From NCBI RefSeq assembly GCF_900104335.1, contig NZ_FMXT01000016.1, positions 1-51,238 of the forward strand: a stretch of DNA of 51,238 nt, written 5' to 3'. A program made the translations under genes and the position numbers. The notes under the pieces are model-generated. The model saw only the letters and a program-made list of their open reading frames with translations. It ran no database searches and was not told where the DNA came from. This document shows positions 43,477 through 51,036 of this stretch, one piece after another. How positions within the stretch are numbered: position 1 is the first letter of the stretch; each line of letters begins with the position of its first letter. The stretch comes from Pseudobutyrivibrio sp. YE44 (GTDB taxonomy: Bacteria; Bacillota; Clostridia; Lachnospirales; Lachnospiraceae).

Positions 43477-43809
43477 ATGGAAGGAAATATTCAAAGTAAT
43501 AGGCTGAAGGAATTAAGAAAGAATAGCAAGTTAACTCAGGAACAAATGGCAAAGTACCTTGGTGTAGACCAAAGTATGATTACCAAATTGGAAAATGGCA
43601 CAAGGGTGCTAAATGTCACTTTGATTGAAAAGATTTGCAGTCTTTTCTGTTGCACAGAGGAATATCTTTTTGGAGTCAGCGATGAGTATATTCCTATCAA
43701 GTTTGCATTTAGAGCAAATAGCATTATGACAGAGGATCTAGAAAGCATTGCAGCTGTGAACAGACTAGCAAAGAATATTCGCTATATGAATAAGATGATT
43801 GGAGAGTAG
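43477..43809 (+). CDS. Xre family regulator of the ImmA-PIN module
   Basis: 110 residues. L-T-Q-E-Q-M-A-K-Y-L-G-V-D-Q-S-M-I-T-K-L-E-N-G is a textbook Xre helix-turn-helix (about residues 18-42). C-T-E-E-Y-L-F-G-V-S follows, as in phage-type repressors. GGAGGG precedes ATG 43477 by six bases, and the promoter with its inverted repeat lies directly upstream. The ImmA gene starts 3 bp after the stop. It is probably the repressor or antitoxin partner of the module. Confidence 0.9.
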   Translation: MEGNIQSNRLKELRKNSKLTQEQMAKYLGVDQSMITKLENGTRVLNVTLIEKICSLFCCTEEYLFGVSDEYIPIKFAFRANSIMTEDLESIAAVNRLAKNIRYMNKMIGE

Positions 43810-43812
43810 TTA

Positions 43813-44568
43813 GTGAAATCAGAACAACAATTAAACTCACTGGCATTAGAGACAAGAAGAATGTGGGGCGAGGATGGATACTCTCCTATAGATATATTCG
43901 CTATTGTCAATGGCCTGCGAGATATGAAGATTACAGTTTTGAAATATCCTTTATCTGAGCGTATCAGTGGAATGTGCTCAAAGGTGGATGATGATTTTGT
44001 AATCTGCATTAATTCATCAACTTCATATGGCAGACAGAGATTTACTCTCGCCCATGAGTTTTATCACATCCTCTATGAAGATATTGAAGGTCAGGTGATA
44101 TGTAACATGAGTATGGGAGATGACAAGCCGGACTCAGAAAGAGAAGCTGATATTTTTGCTAGTTACTTATTGATGCCTTACGATGCCCTTTATCAGATAT
44201 CAAAAAGAAATCATGATACTTGGAACTTAGAATCAGTGATTCATGTGGAGCAGTTTTATCAAGTCAGTCATATGGCTATATTATTCAGGTTGGAAAAAGA
44301 TGGCTTTATCAATTCTGAGTCAGCTTCCGAGTTTCGCGAGATTACAGTTTCTCGATTTGCTGCTTTGTTAGGATATGGAAAAGAATTATATCAACCATCA
44401 CCTGAGAATAAAAGATATTTCACTACTGGTGAGTATATTCGTAAAGTCGAAGAGTTGGCTAACAAAGGTGTCATATCAAATGGCAAAAAAGAAGAACTCT
44501 TGTTAGATGGCTATCGAGCAGACATTGTTTACAACTTAGATGAGGAGGAAGGCAATCTTAATGACTGA
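43813..44568 (+). CDS. ImmA/IrrE family metallopeptidase
   Basis: 251 residues. L-A-H-E-F-Y-H-I-L-Y is the HExxH zinc motif (about residue 80) and E-R-E-A-D-I-F-A-S-Y-L-L-M-P carries the third-ligand Glu. Unlike the protein at 38265 it lacks a helix-turn-helix, which is supplied by the separate Xre gene. GTG 43813 follows GGAGAG. Family members cleave or cofold with their Xre partner to release repression. It overlaps the PIN gene by eight bases. Confidence 0.9.
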   Translation: MKSEQQLNSLALETRRMWGEDGYSPIDIFAIVNGLRDMKITVLKYPLSERISGMCSKVDDDFVICINSSTSYGRQRFTLAHEFYHILYEDIEGQVICNMSMGDDKPDSEREADIFASYLLMPYDALYQISKRNHDTWNLESVIHVEQFYQVSHMAILFRLEKDGFINSESASEFREITVSRFAALLGYGKELYQPSPENKRYFTTGEYIRKVEELANKGVISNGKKEELLLDGYRADIVYNLDEEEGNLND

Positions 44569-45091
44569 TGAGTATTTCTTTGATACAGATTGTATATCCG
44601 CCTTCCTTTGGATTAATGACACAAATATTTTGCATGAGTTGTATGGGGGCAAAATAATATTTCCTGCACCTGTATATGATGAATTAAGCAATCCTGCTAT
44701 TCCTCATCTTAAGAGACGTGCAGATGGGTTGATAGATGATGGTACGGCAAAGATTCAACAGTTGGAAATAGGAACAGATGAGTTCGACTTGTACAATAAG
44801 TTAGTACATGGAAGTGTAGATGGAAAGCAGATCGGTAAAGATGAAGCAGCAGGTATAGCCCTAGCAAAAACTTTCAATGGCATCTTGGCTAGTAACAACT
44901 ATCGAGACATAGCTCCTTATATAGCTAAGTATGGACTTAAGCATATTGATACAGGACACATATTGCTTGAGGCATTGAATAGGGGGCTGATAAGTGAAGC
45001 TGATGGAAATACTATTTGGTATAAGATGCTGGCTAAAAACAGAAAGCTTCCAGCAGCGTCATTTACGGAGTATTTAAAGAGAAACTCATAG
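44561..45091 (+). CDS. PIN-domain-like protein, probable toxin
   Basis: About 176 residues from ATG 44561, with GGAAGG eight bases upstream; ATG 44540 lacks a ribosome site. F-F-D-T-D-C-I-S-A-F gives the first acidic residue of a PIN RNase site, V-Y-D-E-L the second, and G-K-D-E-A-A-G-I-A-L and L-A-S-N-N-Y-R-D the later acidic positions. The final one is N-N-Y-R-D instead of the usual D-x-D, so activity is not certain. With Xre and ImmA genes it forms the known Xre-COG2856-PIN arrangement proposed as a toxin-antitoxin unit. Confidence 0.72.
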   Translation: MTDEYFFDTDCISAFLWINDTNILHELYGGKIIFPAPVYDELSNPAIPHLKRRADGLIDDGTAKIQQLEIGTDEFDLYNKLVHGSVDGKQIGKDEAAGIALAKTFNGILASNNYRDIAPYIAKYGLKHIDTGHILLEALNRGLISEADGNTIWYKMLAKNRKLPAASFTEYLKRNS

Positions 45092-45164
45092 TATTTTTAG
45101 TAGGTTGCACAATATCTATGAATGTAATAAATTGTTTAGACCTGATTGTAAGTGAGGGATAATC

Positions 45165-45392
45165 GTGTCTTTAGTATTTAGTAAGAAGAATGTAAAAATT
45201 GCTAGAAAAAATGCTAGTAGCGAATATTTGTTAAAGAACGGTTTCATATCTGAAAATGATGCGGAAATGGATAAAAGAGCAGCTGCTGCGGTAGAAGCTG
45301 CGATAAAAAAACTTGAGGTTAGAAAGAAACCCATAGCACGTTTTGATGTGTTGAATAACAAGGCATATCTAGAGTATCCTGGTGAGGAGTAA
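45165..45392 (+). CDS. Small basic protein, antitoxin-like, function unknown
   Basis: 75 residues from GTG 45165 with GAGGGA before it. The sequence is helical and charged, with R-A-A-A-A-V-E-A-A-I-K-K and a C-terminal K-P-I-A-R-F-D-V-L-N-N-K-A-Y-L-E-Y-P, a beta-strand pair that I have seen in small antitoxin-like proteins. It lies 73 bp after the PIN gene and before a terminator. Real gene likely; function unknown. Confidence 0.6.
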   Translation: MSLVFSKKNVKIARKNASSEYLLKNGFISENDAEMDKRAAAAVEAAIKKLEVRKKPIARFDVLNNKAYLEYPGEE

Positions 45393-45433
45393 TTATATTT
45401 AGATGCATATTATAAATAAATGAATTATAATGA

Positions 45434-45457
45434 AGGCTGTGGCTCTTGCCACAGCCT
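45434..45457 (+). terminator. Perfect 10-bp hairpin before the flippase gene
   Basis: AGGCTGTGGC and GCCACAGCCT enclose the loop TCTT. ATAGTTTTAC follows, so the T-run is moderate. It separates the toxin-antitoxin region from the glycan genes and ends 24 bp before the flippase TTG. Confidence 0.7.
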
Positions 45458-45481
45458 ATAGTTTTACTTGGAGGAAATATT

Positions 45482-46909
45482 TTGGAATCAAAATCAGATA
45501 ATAAGGGTCTTGCAATCCTTTTGAAATCCAGCTTTTGGTATTTGTTTTCTACCATCTTGCTGAACGGAATAAATTTCATCGTGACACCAATCTTCACTCG
45601 TATCATGAGCACCAACGAGTATGGTATCTACAACAACTACTGTAGTTGGCAGAGCATTTTTGCGGTGTTTGTCACTTTGAATCTTGGTGTTACCCTCATG
45701 TCAGCTTACGGTGATTACAAGTCAGACATAAAGCGTTACAGCTATTCCATGACTGTGCTTATGTGCTTATCAACCCTGTTGTGGTTGGTGCTGTTCACAC
45801 TTTTCAGAAAGCCACTGATGTCATGGACCACCCTGGAGATGAAATACCTTTACATGATTCTGGCATCCAGCATCGGCGCCAGCATCTTGTCTATGTTTCA
45901 GTCTTATCAGCGAATGGAGTTCCGCTACAAGACCTCCACAGCCATCAGCATCATAATCGCTCTTGCTAACACAGGCTTGGCACTGGCTTTGGTGCTTTCC
46001 ATGAAGGGAAAGGCCTTTGGTCGAATCATTGGTACAACATTGCCAACCTTCCTGTTTGGCCTTGTATTGTTTTTCTATTTCGCAAAGGGCGCTCACGGCA
46101 TCAAGACCAGCTACTGGAAATACGCAGTTCCACTGGCTTTGCCATACGTTCCACATTCCTTGTCAATGACCTTGCTCAACAGCATGGACAAAACCATGAT
46201 CACAAAGATGTGCGGCAACGAAAAGACTGCCATTTACTCCGTGGCTTACACCTGCGGCAGCATTGTTATCGTAGTTCTTATGGCAATCAACACTGCCTAC
46301 TCGCCATGGCTTCGTGAGAAGGTGGAGCAGGATGCCCACGCAAAGGTTCGCAAGTTCTCATATCTTTATGTGGGAATCGGCGTCAGCATTTGCCTTATGG
46401 TCATCCTATTTGCACCAGAGATTATCTTGCTTTTCGGCGGTAGCAAGTACAAGGATTCAGTCTACGTGCTTCCACCAATCGCCATGGGATGCATGCTCCA
46501 GTTCCTTTACACCATGTTTGTAAACATCGAGCAGATTCAAAAGCACACCGTTGAGATGGCCTTCGCCAGTGCCACCGCCGCCCTGGTAAACCTTGGCCTC
46601 AACTTTCTGTTGATTCCACGCTTTGGATATCTTGCTGCAGCCTACACCACTTTGGTGGGATACCTGGTGCTGCTGCTCATCCATATGCACGTGGTAAAGA
46701 AGATAAAAATGGACCACTACTACAACTACAAGTTCATCTACGGTCTTGTGGTGGTGATGGTAACCTTTAGCATATTCGCAAATACGATATACGGAAACAT
46801 CTTTGTGAGAGTTGGCGTCATCCTTGCTCTGCTCATTGCCATCTGTGTGGTGGCTTACAAGGTGAAGGCAGTGGAGAAGGTGAAAGCGTTAATCGCAAAG
46901 AGAAAATAG
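45482..46909 (+). CDS. Wzx-type polysaccharide flippase (MOP superfamily)
   Basis: About 475 residues with twelve to fourteen hydrophobic segments. N-G-I-N-F-I-V-T-P-I-F-T-R-I-M-S-T-N-E-Y-G at the N-terminus is the hallmark of Wzx/RfbX proteins. A TTG start at 45482 lies seven bases after GGAGG; an earlier in-frame TTG at 45446 falls in the terminator hairpin and is unlikely. It would flip the lipid-linked glycan assembled by the enzymes of this window. G/C-ending codons are much more common than in the genes of the first 33 kb. Confidence 0.9.
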   Translation: MESKSDNKGLAILLKSSFWYLFSTILLNGINFIVTPIFTRIMSTNEYGIYNNYCSWQSIFAVFVTLNLGVTLMSAYGDYKSDIKRYSYSMTVLMCLSTLLWLVLFTLFRKPLMSWTTLEMKYLYMILASSIGASILSMFQSYQRMEFRYKTSTAISIIIALANTGLALALVLSMKGKAFGRIIGTTLPTFLFGLVLFFYFAKGAHGIKTSYWKYAVPLALPYVPHSLSMTLLNSMDKTMITKMCGNEKTAIYSVAYTCGSIVIVVLMAINTAYSPWLREKVEQDAHAKVRKFSYLYVGIGVSICLMVILFAPEIILLFGGSKYKDSVYVLPPIAMGCMLQFLYTMFVNIEQIQKHTVEMAFASATAALVNLGLNFLLIPRFGYLAAAYTTLVGYLVLLLIHMHVVKKIKMDHYYNYKFIYGLVVVMVTFSIFANTIYGNIFVRVGVILALLIAICVVAYKVKAVEKVKALIAKRK

Positions 46910-47047
46910 GACTTTTTGACTTGGCCTATGTCTGGTAATAGCCTCAGGCTCTCAAACCCATCCAGAGTTCACAAATAAAAGTTTTATAATCCTTGCAAAT
47001 GTGCTACCATATATCCGAAGTTTTTCGTGAATTGATTGGAGAAAATC

Positions 47048-47977
47048 ATGCTTTTTTCAGTTGTTATTCCAGTCTATGGCTGCCGCGCTGCTCTTCCAGA
47101 GTTACACCGCAGATTGACAGAGACTCTGTCCGCCATGACTGACGATTATGAAATTGTTTTAGTTAATGATAATTGCCCAGAAAATTCCTGGGAGGTAATA
47201 GAGGAGCTTTGCCAGCAGGATGCTCACGTGAAGGGCATGGAGCTGTCTCGTAACTTCGGCCAGATGAATGCCATGCTTGCAGGCTTGGATTACTGCACTG
47301 GCGAGTGGGTCATAGTTATGGACTGCGATCTTCAGGACCGCCCAGAGGAGATTCCACGACTTTATGCAAAAGCTCAGGAGGGCTACGATGTTGTCTTTGC
47401 CCGCCGCGCAGAGCGCCAGGATTCCAAGATAAAGATTTTCTGGTCAAATCTTTTTTATAAGGTTTACAATTTTGCTACAGACGGTCACTACGACGGCGCC
47501 CTCTGTAATTTCTCTGTGGTGAATCACAAGGTCATCGACGAGTATTGCAAGATGCCTGAACAATATCGTGATTACGTTATGTACATCAAGTGGCTGGGCT
47601 TCAGAACCACAGCGTTGGATGTAGAGCACAATGCCCGTTTCGAGGGAGAGAGCTCATACACATTCAAGAAGCGCGTGAACATGGCTTTGGAGCTTCTTAC
47701 ATCCCAGTCAGACAAGGTTTTGCGCTTCGTCGTGAGCCTAGGATTTGGCATGACACTTATTTCCTTCATTGGAATTATTATCACCATAATTCGTTACTTT
47801 GTAATCGATATTGACCCTGGCTACACCAGCCTTGCGGCTATCATGTGCTTCATCGGCGGCATGATTATCATGACCATCGGCGTGGTTGGCTTGTATGTGG
47901 GCAATATTTTCGTTCAGACCAAGAATCGTCCGAAGTACGTTGTTCGACAGATTCTAAATGATAAGGAAGAAGACTAA
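47048..47977 (+). CDS. GT2 glycosyltransferase, GtrB/DPM1-like with two C-terminal helices
   Basis: About 309 residues. F-S-V-V-I-P-V-Y-G at the start, V-L-V-N-D-N-C-P-E-N-S, L-S-R-N-F-G-Q-M-N-A-M and V-M-D-C-D-L-Q-D-R-P-E are the standard blocks, including D-x-D. Two membrane helices occupy about 230-255 and 265-290. GtrB-like enzymes charge undecaprenyl phosphate with a sugar. Start ATG 47048 has GGAG six bases upstream; TTG 47036 is an alternative. The stop overlaps the ATP-grasp start (TAATG). Confidence 0.9.
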   Translation: MLFSVVIPVYGCRAALPELHRRLTETLSAMTDDYEIVLVNDNCPENSWEVIEELCQQDAHVKGMELSRNFGQMNAMLAGLDYCTGEWVIVMDCDLQDRPEEIPRLYAKAQEGYDVVFARRAERQDSKIKIFWSNLFYKVYNFATDGHYDGALCNFSVVNHKVIDEYCKMPEQYRDYVMYIKWLGFRTTALDVEHNARFEGESSYTFKKRVNMALELLTSQSDKVLRFVVSLGFGMTLISFIGIIITIIRYFVIDIDPGYTSLAAIMCFIGGMIIMTIGVVGLYVGNIFVQTKNRPKYVVRQILNDKEED

Positions 47978-49107
47978 TGAAAAAATTAGCAATCATTGGG
48001 GCCTCGTATTTGCAGGTCCCTCTTATTAATAAGGCCAAAGAATTGGGCTACGAGACCCACGTGTTCGCCTGGGCTGCAGGCGATGTTGGTGAGGCTCTCG
48101 CTGACCATTTCTATCCTATCAGCATCGTTGAAAAAGAAGCTATCTTAGAGGAGTGCAGAAAGATTCAGCCTGATGGCATCTGCACCATCGCCTCTGATTT
48201 GGCCACTGTTGCGGTAAACTATGTGGCGACCGAGCTTGGTTTGCCTGGCAATTCCATGGACACCATGTTAAAGTCCACCAACAAGTGGGAGATGCGAAAG
48301 ACCTTTGATGAAAACGGAGACCCAAGCCCAAAGAGTGTCCGCGTTTCTTCTTTTGAAGAATGCCAGGATAAGAATTTTGAATTCCCTGTTATCGTAAAGC
48401 CTTTGGATCGTTCCGGCAGCCGCGGCGTCACAAAGGTGGAGGATATGGCAGGCCTTAAGACAGCTATCGACGATGCTCTTGAATGTGGATTTGAGAAGGC
48501 TGTTGTGGTGGAGGAATACGCCACTGGTCTTGAATATAGTGTGGAGTGTGTTACCTTCGGCGGCAAGCACAACTTGCTTGCCATCACTCGTAAGTATACC
48601 ACCGAGGCACCAAAGTTTATTGAGGTGGCTCATTTGGAACCAGCGCCATTGTCTTCTGATGTAGTTGGTCGAGTGCGTGAGGTTGTGTTCCATGCGCTGG
48701 ATAGCCTTGGGGTTACAAACAGTGCCTCACACTCTGAGTTGAAGATTGACGCTGACGGCCGAATTCGCATCATCGAAATCGGCGCCCGCATGGGTGGCGA
48801 CTGCATCGGAAGCAGCCTTGTACAGCTTTCCACTGGAATCGACTTCGTAAAGGCGGTAATCGACGTGGCTGTTGGCAAGGAACCATCTGTCACTCCTACC
48901 AAGAAAGGTTACGCCATGATTCGATACATCATGAACGCAGACGACGCAAAGCTTCTTGAGGAAGTGAAGCGCGACTGCGCTGACCAACTCGTAGAGTACG
49001 AAATCGCAGATGATTTAACTACAGAAATCACTGACAGTTCTACCAGATACGGATATTTTATCCTTGCGGATGAGTGCGGGGATGTTAGGAAATATTTGCC
49101 GGAGTAA
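47977..49107 (+). CDS. ATP-grasp family carboxylate-amine/thiol ligase
   Basis: 376 residues. A Rossmann-like N-terminal region (A-I-I-G-A-S-Y-L-Q-V-P-L) is followed by F-P-V-I-V-K-P-L-D-R-S-G-S-R-G-V, the ATP-grasp glycine-rich lid, V-V-E-E-Y-A-T-G-L-E-Y-S-V-E and I-E-I-G-A-R-M-G-G-D (metal-binding Glu region). Enzymes of this kind join a carboxylate to an amine. Next to GT2 and WecE genes it may attach an amino acid to a 4-amino sugar, but this is inference. Confidence 0.85.
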   Translation: MKKLAIIGASYLQVPLINKAKELGYETHVFAWAAGDVGEALADHFYPISIVEKEAILEECRKIQPDGICTIASDLATVAVNYVATELGLPGNSMDTMLKSTNKWEMRKTFDENGDPSPKSVRVSSFEECQDKNFEFPVIVKPLDRSGSRGVTKVEDMAGLKTAIDDALECGFEKAVVVEEYATGLEYSVECVTFGGKHNLLAITRKYTTEAPKFIEVAHLEPAPLSSDVVGRVREVVFHALDSLGVTNSASHSELKIDADGRIRIIEIGARMGGDCIGSSLVQLSTGIDFVKAVIDVAVGKEPSVTPTKKGYAMIRYIMNADDAKLLEEVKRDCADQLVEYEIADDLTTEITDSSTRYGYFILADECGDVRKYLPE

Positions 49108-49148
49108 GGTTTTGGTTAGCTGATTTTGTAAGATAAAGTGTGTTATAA

Positions 49149-49226
49149 ATCAACTTATTAATAAATGGATTAAGTTGATATGCTATATGAAAAAGCTAGG
49201 CTATTCTTTGTGATGCTAGATTTTTC
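49149..49226 (+). terminator. Two hairpins after the ATP-grasp gene
   Basis: ATCAACTTA (49149-49157) and TAAGTTGAT (49171-49179) pair perfectly with a 13-nt loop. GAAAAAGCTAG (49189-49199) and CTAGATTTTTC (49216-49226) pair with one mismatch; the T5 in the right arm suits termination. Confidence 0.5.
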
Positions 49227-49281
49227 ATGGTGAATTTTAAGTTAATACTAGAAAGTTTTTGGGTTTCATGGTTTTATGGTT

Positions 49282-49648
49282 TTATCGCGGCATAGCCTAA
49301 AATCAACTGTTTTAAAGGGTCTATTGATAAAAATAGAGCAAAAATGGTTATTTTTTATCACACAACCAATGGATTATTTAGGTTTATGAATGGTGCAGTG
49401 ATAAAATTTTGAAGAAAAAGCCTGATTTTTATCACAAAAGTAGTGATTTTGGCTGGTTTGCGATAAATAAGCCCCATGATAATACAAGATTTATCATAAA
49501 AGTATAACTATTACTTGATTTGTGATAATGGGCTTTAGGAATTTTTAGTTGGATTCTATTGTTTTAGTGGTATTATAGATTACATATTTGGGTTTATTGT
49601 TATGTTCCTGATAAAATAGGGACATGATGATGACATGAGAAATGATAA
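49282..49648. promoter_or_regulatory. Array of GATAA/TTATC motifs with 62-bp period
   Basis: Eleven GATAA or TTATC words fall in 367 bp. Three form inverted pairs (GATAA then TTATC) with the same 29-nt offset: 49326/49355, 49400/49429 and 49462/49491. [GC]YGATAA starts recur exactly 62 bp apart at 49398, 49460 and 49522, and ATCAYAAAAGTA follows in two units. The rest of the unit is diverged. 62 bp is close to six helical turns, so the sites would face the same side. No gene is seen from 49108 to 49703. Confidence 0.65.
49549..49576 (+). promoter_or_regulatory. Possible wecE promoter
   Basis: TTGGAT (49549-49554) and TATTAT (49571-49576) with 16 bp between them, at the downstream edge of the GATAA array. 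Boxes are imperfect. Confidence 0.35.
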
Positions 49649-49703
49649 ATAGATTTACACAAGTGAGCTAAAAGACTTCGCCTGTGTATAAGGAGGAAAG
49701 AAA

Positions 49704-50837
49704 ATGATTTCTTTTAATGTTCCACCTTATGTGGGAACTGAATTTGATTTTATAAAGGATGCAATTTCAAAGCACAAGATTTGCGGCGATGGTGAGTACA
49801 CCAAGAAGTGCAACGCTTGGTTTGAAGAGAAGACTGGTTCGCCAAAGGTTCTTCTTACAACATCTTGCACACATGCCACAGAAATGGCAGCACTTCTCTG
49901 TGAGATTCAGCCAGGTGATGAGGTTATCATGCCATCCTTCACATTTGTTTCAACAGCTGATGCCTTCGTTCTTCGTGGGGCAACTGTTGTGTTCGTTGAT
50001 ATCCGACCAGACACCATGAACATCGATGAGACAAAGATTGAGGCTGCCATCACAGACAAGACAAAGGCTATCGTGCCTGTTCACTATGCTGGCGTTGCAT
50101 GTGAGATGGACACAATCATGGATATCGCAAAGCGTCACAACCTAAAGGTGGTTGAGGATGCTGCCCAGGGCGTAATGAGCACTTACAAGGGACAGGCTCT
50201 CGGAACCATCGCAGACTACGGCGCATATTCCTTCCACGAGACAAAGAACTACTCAATGGGTGAAGGCGGAGCCCTTCTTATCAAGGACGAGGCCAACGCT
50301 GAGATGGCTGAAATCATCCGCGAAAAGGGTACAAACCGTGCCAAGTTCTTCCGTGGCCAGATTGACAAATACACTTGGGTTGAGCCAGGTTCATCATATC
50401 TTCCATCAGAGCTTAACGCAGCTTACCTTTACGGTCAGCTCCAGCAAGCAGATGAGATTTTCAACGACAGAATGAATTCTTGGAATGAGTACTTCGATGC
50501 TTTCAAGGAGCTTGCTGACGCAGGACGTGTTGAACTTCCAACCATCCCTGAGGGATGCACTCACAATGCTCACATGTTCTACCTCAAGTGCAAGGACCTT
50601 GAAGAGCGCAGCGCTCTCATCAAGTACGGCAAGGAAAACGGCGTGGAGATGGTATTCCACTACATCCCACTTCATTCTTCACCAGCTGGTAAGAAGTACG
50701 GTCGCTTCCACGGCGAAGACGTCTACACCACCAAGGAAAGTGAGCGACTCGTTCGTCTTCCTCTTTACTATGGCTTGACTGCCGAGGACAGAGCTAAGGT
50801 TATTGAGGTTGTGAAGGAGTTTTATAAGAATAATTAA
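49704..50837 (+). CDS. wecE: WecE-type dTDP-4-keto-6-deoxy-sugar transaminase
   Basis: 377 residues of the DegT/DnrJ family. The opening I-S-F-N-V-P-P-Y-V-G-T-E and blocks I-K-C-like C-G-D-G, V-D-I-R-P-D-T-M-N-I-D-E-T, V-E-D-A-A-Q-G-V-M-S-T-Y-K-G, F-H-E-T-K-N-Y (PLP Lys) and R-G-Q-I-D-K-Y-T-W match E. coli WecE/RffA closely as I recall it. WecE makes dTDP-4-amino-4,6-dideoxygalactose. Codon choice is strongly biased to C-ending codons, suggesting high expression. AGGAGG lies seven bases before ATG 49704. A long regulatory gap precedes it and a strong terminator follows. Confidence 0.92.
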   Translation: MISFNVPPYVGTEFDFIKDAISKHKICGDGEYTKKCNAWFEEKTGSPKVLLTTSCTHATEMAALLCEIQPGDEVIMPSFTFVSTADAFVLRGATVVFVDIRPDTMNIDETKIEAAITDKTKAIVPVHYAGVACEMDTIMDIAKRHNLKVVEDAAQGVMSTYKGQALGTIADYGAYSFHETKNYSMGEGGALLIKDEANAEMAEIIREKGTNRAKFFRGQIDKYTWVEPGSSYLPSELNAAYLYGQLQQADEIFNDRMNSWNEYFDAFKELADAGRVELPTIPEGCTHNAHMFYLKCKDLEERSALIKYGKENGVEMVFHYIPLHSSPAGKKYGRFHGEDVYTTKESERLVRLPLYYGLTAEDRAKVIEVVKEFYKNN

Positions 50838-50919
50838 TAATTGGGCTGACCCTTATAGTTGTGGTTGCCTGATTTATATGAAATATTACTGGTAGCTGTT
50901 TAGCTGCTGGTAGAAATGT

Positions 50920-50957
50920 AGGAGCTTGTCTTTTGAATTTAGACAAGCTCCTTTTTT
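50920..50957 (+). terminator. Strong rho-independent terminator after wecE
   Basis: A 12-bp perfect stem, AGGAGCTTGTCT (50920-50931) with AGACAAGCTCCT (50941-50952), has a 9-nt loop and is followed by T6. It is the clearest terminator in the window and lies 83 bp after the wecE stop. Confidence 0.93.
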
Positions 50958-51036
50958 ATTGTAGGGCAAGGCCCTCTTTTTTCAAATTGTTAAGTTGGTC
51001 ATTTAATGAGATTAAAGATTTTGAAAAAAGAATAAA

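Noticed and set aside
45763-46717. Several long ORFs on both strands inside the flippase gene
   Set aside because: They follow from the GC-rich codon use of the flippase, have no start signals, and contain no recognisable domain.
48140-48987. Overlapping minus-strand ORFs inside the ATP-grasp gene
   Set aside because: The plus-strand frame carries all ATP-grasp motifs; the others are antisense shadows.
49282-49648. CRISPR array
   Set aside because: The 62-bp period is regular, but only short words are conserved, there are no identical 25-40 bp repeats, and no cas gene is near.
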